Origin: Symbiodinium microadriaticum | Taxonomy: Eukaryota; Sar; Dinophyceae; Suessiales; Symbiodiniaceae | Reading direction: 5' to 3' | Assembly: GCA_001939145.1 (NCBI GenBank) | Contig: LSRX01001192.1 | Location: 65,944-129,943 of the forward strand | Length of the DNA stretch: 64,000 nucleotides | Shown: positions 56,954 to 64,000 of the stretch, one piece after another | How positions within the stretch are numbered: the first letter of the stretch is position 1 | Layout: each line of letters starts with the position of its first letter | The notes under the pieces: generated by a model | Told to the model about the DNA's origin: nothing | Seen by the model: the letters and a program-made list of their open reading frames with translations, nothing else | The model's database searches: none | Translations under genes and position numbers: made by a program

Positions 56954-57640
56954 ATGATGGCACTGTTGTGGATCATGCTTGCCCTGAGTGCCTGTGACTC
57001 CTTTGCAGAGCTTTGCAGCGGTGATGGCATGCCTTCGCAAGGAGACCATTGCTTTTCAGGCAGATCGGCGGCGGTGCGGTTGAGGATGGCAGGCCAGGCC
57101 AAGGGCACAGTCGACACAAAGTTCGTGCAGGCCCTGGATCAAGCCGAGTGCCATGGGCTGACTTTCGATGTGAAGGGCGCTGGGCTTGCTGGCAATGTGG
57201 GCCAGTGTCCACTACTTGCCAAGTACGAGGCAAAGTACTGCTCGAACCAGGACAAGCTCGTGGTGAATTTCACGGAGGCCAACCAGAGTGGACTTTCGAA
57301 CTTCACAGGAGCCGCCCTTGGTATTGACATGAAGCGGGGCAACTGCAGCGTGCTGTTCCGCAATGTGACCCGACCGGACGCACACGAAACTGGCAAGGCA
57401 GAGCCAGCGAGCAGCAAGAGCGGCCCGAGCCTGCGGGGTCAAAAAGCCAAGACCACTTCTGGTCGGGTTTGCTGCGAGGACTTTTCCATGCCGAAGCCCT
57501 CGCCGTCCTTTGCTGACGCGATGCAGGCAAAGGAGAAGTGCAAGCAGGCTTATGGACTGTGCTCCCACCAGTACATCCACTACCATATTGACAATACACA
57601 CGCGCTCCACTGTTTTGGCCGCCACTGCTGGGGTGATTGA
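56954..57640 (+). CDS. Secreted Cys-rich glycoprotein, function unknown
   Basis: An intronless frame of 228 residues. The ATG at 56954 (MMALLWIMLALSACDSFAEL) gives a signal peptide; upstream in-frame codons lie next to a spliced-leader relic and are taken as 5' UTR. The mature part has about twelve Cys and five N-glycosylation sequons in one stretch of about 35 residues (NFT, NQS, NFT, NCS, NVT). A Ser/Lys-rich linker (EPASSKSGPSLRGQKAKTTS) follows, then a Cys/His-rich tail (CKQAYGLCSHQYIHYHIDNT, CFGRHCWGD). No catalytic motif is recognised. Lack of introns plus the leader relic suggests recycling of a processed mRNA. It is likely an extracellular or cell-surface protein. Confidence 0.72.
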   Translation: MMALLWIMLALSACDSFAELCSGDGMPSQGDHCFSGRSAAVRLRMAGQAKGTVDTKFVQALDQAECHGLTFDVKGAGLAGNVGQCPLLAKYEAKYCSNQDKLVVNFTEANQSGLSNFTGAALGIDMKRGNCSVLFRNVTRPDAHETGKAEPASSKSGPSLRGQKAKTTSGRVCCEDFSMPKPSPSFADAMQAKEKCKQAYGLCSHQYIHYHIDNTHALHCFGRHCWGD

Positions 57641-59956
57641 GTCTAATCCAGCCCCTAAGAGCCACTGAACGGTCCGGTGGCGCGGGGTCTGGGAGGCGAT
57701 TGCGGGGAGAGGAAGGAGGTTCCAAACACCCTGATCGCCACGGCGAATTAGATGCGATTGGGCCATAAGGGCCTGCCATATCGCGCACGTTTCAATTTAT
57801 TGGTCTTGTGTGCTTTCGGTAGGGTATCTGTATCCTTCTGAGCCTACTGCCCTTTCCGACAACCTCCAAGCACGACGAAGCCTAACTTCCTCTGTACCTC
57901 TTCCTTGTTGTCGACGAAGCTGCATGTTTTCGCGCGCTTTCCCCTTAGTATCAATCATTCCACTACCCCTACGCCACACCAAACTCCGGTGCTCAAAAAG
58001 AACTAGTTTAAAGCGAGGTAATAAGGGCTATACTGGATTTAACCCGTCAATGAAGCGAAACACTTTTGAGATGGAACAGAACGCCTCGCCTGGCACATGC
58101 AGCTTGAGGCTGCATGCATTGGCCGCCACACAACCTTCAAGAATTCCCGGAGCAGCACTGGTTCCACTTCGCCCAAGGAGTCCAAGCAGGTGGCTAGTGG
58201 ATACTTCAGCCCCGCGTTACTATATCAGAAGTACAGGTGTCGTTACATTTCAGTATGTGTTACATAGGCACAGAATCCCATGTCATCCCTGTGCAATTCA
58301 CCGCTTTGCACACTTGTGATGTATGAACGTATATAGTCACCTGTGTATGAATGTTTTTAGTCACCTGTGTTTGGACCCATTGGTCAACTTGTACAGTGAG
58401 CTGGCTGCGCCAAGTCGCGGAACCCTCGAAACGGCAGCACGCCCTCGAGAGCTTTGGAAGTGGGGGTCTGCAAATTGCGGCCGTTGGTGCGACTCTTTCT
58501 AACAATTTGTTATGTACAGCTCGACCACAAGAAACAACTGCGTCTCCGCACAGAAAATGAGCCTGGTCAGAGCCCTCTCTTCGTCGACACATCTTATGTG
58601 GTTTTCTAAACTTGTTCGTCTTACGTTTCGTGAAAGAGGACTCGCCATCCTGAGCGATGTGCCGCCATGCAGGTGGAAAGGCTAACCGGGCTAACCCCTG
58701 AGCCTCCCTACACGCTGCGAGCCAAGAGCCCTGCATGCTAAAGTAAAGCAACAAGCCCGGACGCTGTGTGCTAAGGAAAGCCCAGGTAGAGGAGCTGCGC
58801 GTCGGCTCCCCAGCGACGAGGTCTGATACCCCTGTGGTGACCAGCACCACAATATGTAGTATCTAGTAGCCTTATTATAATTTCTCAAAGTGTGTGATGC
58901 TATACTATAATTAGTATTAATTAGTTACTATAGTATAATTTTGCCTCTCCATCGCGCATCCTGTCTTGCGTCTCTGCCAGCCACGGAGCTTCTCACCAGG
59001 TTTCCACAGCCCGAACCCTAAACCTGAACAGTGCAGCGATGCCTCAGCAGGCCTATAGGCCTAGAGCCACTCCGAGGTCAGTCGGGACGAGATGCTGGCG
59101 TCGGAGAGTTGTCAGGCGGCCTGGCCCTGCTCTTGAGCCGGGATGTTTTTCTTAGAATGGGTTCAAGGTTCGGGATTTGGAAGCGTAGTGTTTACGCTAT
59201 GGAGTTTACACTACAGCGATGATGTTGGATGTTGTAGGAGTGTCTGGAAATGTGATCTAGGTACACCGATGCAGACCCGGAACGCTCCCGCGAGCCACCT
59301 GCATGCCTGGAGCCAGGGGGAAAGCCAACTCTGGAAACCGGACATCCACTTATTGGAGTTAGATCCCCTGTAGCTAAGCCTTCGTGAAACATGTACATTG
59401 GGTGGTCCAGTGAGAAGAGGCAGTCTTGGCGTAGATAGATATTTGCTGCTTTCGCGGGGGTGAAAGCGATTTCGTCCTGCTCACCGCATCGATGTCGTTC
59501 AGTTCAGGTTCCTTGGAGTCTTTACTTTGGGGGTTTGCTTCGGCTCCCTCTCGATGACAGAGGAGACGGAAGGCCATCGAAGGATAACAAGCCGTGAGCC
59601 GCGAAAACACCCCTAGGGGCCCTAGGGCCCCTAGGGAGCCAGAGAGTCAAAGAGTGGAGGAGACTCCGAGACCCAATGCTTCCGGCACCCAGCCCTGTCT
59701 CAGGCATCAGCCACCGAGGCCGGGTCTGGTTTTTGTTCTCTGTCGCGAGTATCCCCTGTGGGTCGGCTTCAGAGGTCCGATGAACGAGGTGTTCAGAGGC
59801 AGACTTTCCTAGCACCGCAGGCATGCGTGTGCGTACTTGTGCAGGGTTTAGGATATGCTTTTGTGGGAGTTTTCCTCCGAGCTTGTTGCGACGTTTTGTT
59901 CGCCTCGTCTCCTGAAGAACTATGTGTTGACGACGAACATTTGATCATGTGAAAGC
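57641..59956. other. Stretch without a supported gene
   Basis: Unique sequence with several overlapping frames on both strands (largest 57810-58319 + and 58260-58850 -), none with a signature. An A/T-rich patch (58860-58940) and a palindromic CCCTAGGGGCCCTAGGG tract (59611-59637) occur here. Telomere-like repeats are nearly absent. Confidence 0.4.
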
Positions 59957-60184
59957 ACGTTGTCGATGGTGGTTTTATCCGAGTGCCTGTACCTACATAT
60001 CTACATGTTTTCATTTGCGGAAAGGTTCTACCGTAAAAAGTAGGGGCTCGAGGCAACAGACGTTCTGTCTCGGTTGAATCAAGAAGCAGCTTCTGACACA
60101 GCTTGCATTTGCTGTAACAATGTTTAAAGGTTGAGATTCCTACTGCAATTCATCAATCTCCGTTGTCATGTTCCGTGGCGTGCC

Positions 60185-60412
60185 CTGACGTTTGATCCTA
60201 TGGCAGATGCTACGACAAAGTTGCTTGTGGAGGGCTTGCCTCCCTCCGTGCAGACATATGCTGCGCCGTTCATTGAGCTCGGCGTGGACATGTTGGACTG
60301 GGTAACGCGGGGCTCTCTGTCCAACTGGTGCTGCTGCGGTGAGATTGACCCTTACATGCTTTATGCTACATTGGGCACAGGGAGCCTTGACTGCACATCT
60401 GACAAAGCGTAG
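60185..60412 (+). other. Open frame within the copy-2-specific segment
   Basis: A frame reading MADATTKLLVEGLPPSVQTY then AAPFIELGVDMLDWVTRGSL ends at TAG 60410-60412. It has fair codon bias but lies in the 393-bp segment missing from copy 1, so it may be a 5' exon of the kinase gene or an unrelated frame. Confidence 0.3.
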
Positions 60413-60742
60413 CAGAAGTCGTTGCTGCATGGTCATACAGGGCTTGCCAGTAAGAAGGACATCGTCAATGTCGTGGCCAGCAAGTAGAGTCCGGACCCAG
60501 GGGGTTGTTTCTTGCACCCCCTGTTTCAGAGCAGGCAAAGCATTCCTCGTACGTTTGCACAGGTCTACACCCTAGCACCGACTTCACATCGGATTTGGTC
60601 AAACATGCATAGAAAATTCCTAGGGTCGTTGTTGTTTGCACTCAGCCATTCGACCTGTGCGCACATCATGAGTTTTTGTCGCAACTGCGGTGGTTAATTC
60701 TTCAGGTGCGCTACACTACTAAGTAGAAACCAGAACCGCTTC

Positions 60743-61699
60743 CAGGTCTTTTGGAGTCGTCCAGCACGGCGTACACCGCAGCTCGAGAGAAGAAGTTGCA
60801 GTGAAACGGATTCTGAAGAGTGGCATCCGCGACATCCAGCAGATGGCGAACGAGCTGGATGTTTTGGACAGCACCAAGCACAAGAACCTTTGCCAGATGC
60901 TGGAATTGCTCGACACTCCTGACTTCCTTTACATTGCGCCAACCTCTAGTTTGACACCTTTTGGTTTTAGTCGTTACCCGAAGTACTTCCCCACAGGCAC
61001 GTGTCAAGTGTTTGTGACCCGAGGTGTTGCCGTATGCCAGTCAAGGCGACATGGCAAAGTGCCTTTCCCGGGAAAAGGAACAGCGATTTCCCCTCGGACT
61101 GGCCTTCCGATACTTCGAAGACATTGCAGCCGGCGTGGCGCATCTTCATGAGCACAACATCGCGCACAGAGACCTGAAGCCGGAAAACGTTTTGATTCAC
61201 CACCAGACTGCGTTGGTGTCCGACTTCGGCTGTGCTTGCTGGTTCACACCCGGTGAGGTGCTGACTAGTTCCCCTGGAACTGTGGTGTATGCAGCTGCCG
61301 AGGTGGTTGCCAAGCCACGACATGGAGGGCAGCGAGGGTATGTGCTGCCGTTTACGGACTTGTGGTCGCTGGGAGTCACTTTGTTTGAGATGCTTTCGGG
61401 CGCACGACCTTTTCGGACATTCCAGCAGCTAGTTCATTCACTTAGCGTATTCCGAAATTTTGATTGCTTTTGTTTTTTTTACTGATTTAGTCACCCGTTG
61501 CTGGTTACCAAGAGTGTTGAGGCAATTGCGATCGGCAAGATACACCCTCCCAGACTTTGTCGCTCCGTGTGCAGCGCATCTCATTGCAAGTTTGATCCGG
61601 CTAAAGCCACAGGAGCGCATGTCTGCAGCGGCATGTGCTGATGCGCTGAAGCTCTGGAGTGATGGCCTGTGCACTTTGTGCTCCTTGCAGCAATGCTGA
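60743..61699 (+). CDS. Protein kinase-like gene, copy 2 (DFG intact)
   Basis: Same exon structure as the gene at 21515. N-lobe: SFGVVQHGVHRSSREEVAVK with the ATP-binding Lys, then a helix-C Glu (ANELDV) and DTPDFLYIAPT. The C-lobe exon from 61024: VLPYASQGDMAKCL, HRDLKPEN, SDFGCACWFTPGE with DFG at 61222-61230, YAAAEVVAKPRHGG in the activation segment, and DLWSLGVTLFEMLSGARPF. Terminal exon: LIASLIRLKPQERMSAAAC, then DALKLWSDGLCTLCSLQQC and stop TGA 61697-61699. A TGA at 61015-61017 is in frame with the C-lobe only if the exon starts further upstream; an AG at 61022-61023 would put it in the intron. Key catalytic residues are present, so this copy may be active, but the glycine-rich loop is incomplete and its 5' exon is uncertain. 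Confidence 0.68.
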
Positions 61700-61801
61700 A
61701 TGTGATCTGCGATCTTGCGATCTTGCCGTCGCCAGCGAAGAAACCAGAAACTTCATGGTGGATGGGGATCGCACCATGAGGACTCGGGCGCACCAGAGGA
61801 T

Positions 61802-62393
61802 GAAAGCAATGCGGTCTCAGCCACCATGATCTTCAGAGTGATGCTGCGAGTAGAGAGTACGGATATGTAAGGGTATGGAAAAAGGTAGCGAGACCGACGG
61901 GCATGTTAACAACATGACCGGCAAAAACCACAAGGGTGGAGCTTTACAGTACTGGGCTTCAACCATGGGGGCATCGGTTAGGTTTTACCTTGTGTCTGGG
62001 CCTGGTTCTGCTGGAAACGATGGGAACTTCGTTTTGGCCCATGATACCCCACTCCGCCGTCGCCTTTTTCAGAGAACCGGGTATTCGCATGAAGTCTCGG
62101 GGACCGATGTGATGACAACACCTTATTTCGTGTGCCTTGTGAGTCCTAATATTCCTACATATTCAGGCATATTAAGCAACTTCTTGGAATTCATAACTGT
62201 TCGTCGTACTTGCTTTAACCCAAACCCTACACCCTAAAAGACCCCAAACCCCAAAACCCTACGCCCCAAAGCTCTAAACCTAAACCCCCTCCCAGGAACT
62301 TGAAGCCCCAAACCCTAAACCCCATAGAGGCAACAAAACCCAAACCCTGCAAAAACTTGAAATCCCAAGCTTTCCACTGCCTCCTCTCTGCAG
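61802..62393. other. Intergenic stretch ending in C-rich telomere-like sequence
   Basis: A 120-residue frame at 61875-62237 has weak codon bias and no domain. CCCTAAA-like sequence fills about 62215-62350, before the exon at 62394. Confidence 0.4.
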
Positions 62394-62432
62394 GAGCAGC
62401 TCTCCTCCGAGCTGCGGGNGCTCCGCCGAAGC
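62394..62432 (+). CDS. Coiled-coil-like exon with one N
   Basis: After CTCTGCAG the frame reads EQLSSELRxLRRS; x is unresolved because of an N at 62419. It is bracketed by the CCCTAAA-like tract upstream and the TTTAGGG array downstream. Confidence 0.4.
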
Positions 62433-62481
62433 GGATGCGGTGCCGGGTCCGAGAGTCGTTGGTTCTGGGAGGTTTTTGGGC

Positions 62482-62575
62482 CTAGGTTTAGAGTTTAGGG
62501 GTTAGGTCTAGGGGGCTAGGGTTTAGGGTTTAGGTCTAGGGTTTAGGGATTAGGGTTTAGGGTTCAGGGGTTCGG
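62482..62575 (+). repeat. TTTAGGG-like array after an exon
   Basis: About a dozen GGTTTAGGG/GGTCTAGGG units on the G-rich strand, 50 bp after the coiled-coil-like exon. Confidence 0.9.
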
Positions 62576-63443
62576 TTTGGGGTCTACGGTGTAGGATTTA
62601 GTGGTGTGCAGGGATTGGAGTTTAGGATGATGGTGAAGATAGTACACCAGATCATTGGTTCGAAGAGTCGCTTGCATGTTTTGGTTGGCACAGTCTTGTG
62701 AACACCGTTGGCTGAAGGGATTCAGGGCTTACTGCGTTGCAGTCCCTGCTCAAAATTGGTTTACACCGTGAAGACGGCCATAAAAGAACCCTGTTCAACA
62801 CCCATACAAAGCCCCATGAAAATCCTAACGCTTCTGAACCTTATTGACCAGGCGATTCCGGAACTAGCTTGTGATACGCAGGGGTAGGATCGCGCCAAGT
62901 TCATGAATTTGCCACTCTTTACCTGTCGTCTCCTATCCTCTAAGAACTGATGGACCCGCGACCTCGACCTCAAGGTGCGCAGGTCGCTACACATTCACAG
63001 GCTTGTGAAATCTTGTATTTGCGGTGGTCATTGTGCAGATGGCCACTTACTAATCGCCCGACAGGCAGCGACACAAATCCATGCTATTGGTTCGGGCCGT
63101 TAGGACTGCGATGTTCTATCCACAGCTTGAGCGAGGACACGTCTGCAACGGTGCATGCCAGTTAGAACGCCTGCACGTATCAAAAACACCCTTTTTCCTC
63201 CGCATGACCAGGGTTCAAAAAGCGATCGATCGGTTGACCCACGGAGTTGCGAGTTTCGGCTAGTTACCAGCAGAGCACTCGCGGAGGGTTCGGCACGCAG
63301 ATCTCCACTGCTTGCATCACCCTGAACCTAAACCCTAAACCCCAAACCCTACATCCTAGTCCTAAACCCCAAGCCCCAAACCTCAAACCCTGAACCCAAC
63401 AGCCCGAAACGAGCCCCGAAGTGCTGAACTTTTTGATGCCCAG

Positions 63444-63479
63444 GCCTCCGCCAGAAAGGAGGCGCGACTCAGCCCTATA
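63444..63479 (+). CDS. Possible short exon
   Basis: Acceptor GCCCAG, frame ASARKEARLSPI. CCCTAAACCCC-like sequence precedes it (63325-63400). No clear donor. Confidence 0.25.
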
Positions 63480-63520
63480 GGGCTTTTTCCATGGGCCAAA
63501 AGTCGTGCAAAGGGGGCTTA

Positions 63521-63610
63521 CTTGGAGGTTCATGGGTAGTTATAAGTGGGGTCATAAGTAGGGGAACTATAGTTATAACCCATATTAGGAACTACCCATG
63601 AACCTCCAAG
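63521..63610. mobile_element. MITE copy 5 (CTTGGAGG family), 90 bp
   Basis: Intact outer termini with TA on both sides. It lacks part of the right inner arm compared with the 110-bp copies. Confidence 0.9.
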
Positions 63611-63728
63611 TATCAGGTAGAGACAAAAGAGTTGAAGGGGTGCTTATCAGGTGCAGGGTTTCAGGGTTGGCTTGAGTTGAGGGTTCAGGATTCAGGCTTT
63701 AGGCAGCTGTTTTGTCTTGGGCGAGTAG

Positions 63729-63791
63729 GATGATTATCTGATGCCCCACGAACCTCAGTTTGCTTCGCAACCTCTTTTCCCGGAATGCCAG
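63729..63791 (+). CDS. Exon with consensus donor GTGAGG
   Basis: Acceptor AG at 63727-63728, frame DDYLMPHEPQFASQPLFPEC plus Q (21 codons), donor GTGAGG. Phase 0 at both ends. The gene continues beyond the window; product unknown. Confidence 0.45.
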
Positions 63792-64000
63792 GTGAGGGAG
63801 CCTGCTTCCCCAACTTAGATTGAGGCTCCCAAGTAAGGGACACTTGCGATTAAAGTGAGGGGTGTTCAAGTTGAAAGTTTACAAGCACCTGGCACTTCCA
63901 AAAATTATCACGTGCCTACAAAACGCTTTGGGGTTTCAGGTGGTTTGCTCTTGGGAGGCTTCTGCCACTGCTCTGTCAGCGCGCGAGGGCCTAGCCCGTG

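Larger units (their letters stand above)
59957..61801 (+). repeat. Dispersed segmental duplication, copy 2
   Basis: Matches 21129-22492. It includes 393 bp (60190-60582) absent from copy 1 and a longer segment around the last kinase intron (61441-61545). Confidence 0.88.

Noticed and set aside
59611-59637. Palindromic CCCTAGGGGCCCTAGGG tract as a regulatory site
   Set aside because: It is low-complexity, single-copy here and not near a supported start.
61015-61017. In-frame TGA as proof that kinase copy 2 is dead
   Set aside because: It lies upstream of the conserved hinge; an AG at 61022-61023 could be the acceptor, placing the TGA in the intron.
1-64000. CRISPR arrays, bacterial operons, rRNA or tRNA genes
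   Set aside because: No spaced identical repeats with unique spacers, no ribosome-binding sites or operon spacing, and no cloverleaf or rRNA-like core that I could recognise by eye. A tRNA scan would settle the tRNA question.

Overview
The window looks like nuclear DNA of a dinoflagellate, probably Symbiodiniaceae-like; this is an inference with no species call. The evidence is: interspersed TTTAGGG/CCCTAAA motifs of the plant-type telomere class; introns with GC and GA as well as GT donors; two relics of the dinoflagellate spliced leader; ankyrin-repeat proteins with a ubiquitin-like N-terminus; and every supported gene lying on the + strand.

There are two kinds of territory. Compact gene islands with few or tiny introns hold a kinase gene (21.5-22.5 kb), an NhaC-type Na+/H+ antiporter (24.2-26.5 kb), a ubiquitin-like/ankyrin gene followed by a broken TauD/TfdA-like dioxygenase (42.6-44.25 kb), a small secreted glycoprotein (56.95-57.6 kb) and a second kinase copy (60.7-61.7 kb). 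Between them lie genes cut into exons of about 25-150 nt. I recovered these by acceptor AG, compatible phase, GC-rich third codon positions and, where possible, homology: a glucosidase II beta subunit (792-6789), an uncharacterised gene (8.8-15.7 kb), an EF-hand-like gene (27.3-29.1 kb), a type I membrane protein (34.2-38.4 kb), a complete four-exon 96-residue signal-peptide protein (46100-47471), and several partial exon clusters.

The most striking pattern is in these long introns. They tend to begin with G/T-rich TTTAGGG-like sequence just after the donor and end with C/A-rich CCCTAAA-like sequence just before the acceptor, so the two ends of one intron are complementary. Other repeats include a TA-flanked palindromic MITE family (five copies), a ~65 bp dispersed element always in the + orientation, several hairpins, two pentanucleotide satellites, a ~70 bp tandem repeat and long trinucleotide arrays with assembly gaps.

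Layout: 1-98 end of an upstream gene; 0.8-6.8 kb glucosidase II beta; 7-8.7 kb trinucleotide arrays; 8.8-18.3 kb small-exon gene(s) with an intronless ankyrin gene inside; 19.2-20.4 kb simple repeats and a 380-N gap; 21.1-22.5 kb kinase copy 1; 24.2-26.5 kb antiporter; 27.3-30.7 kb EF-hand-like exons; 31.3-33 kb repeats; 34.2-38.4 kb membrane protein; 39.1-41.7 kb unassigned exons; 42.6-44.25 kb ankyrin plus dioxygenase; 45.3-52.5 kb several small-exon genes; 55.4-56.3 kb end of another gene; 56.87-57.6 kb secreted protein; 59.96-61.8 kb kinase copy 2; 62.4-63.8 kb isolated exons. The genes share no obvious pathway.
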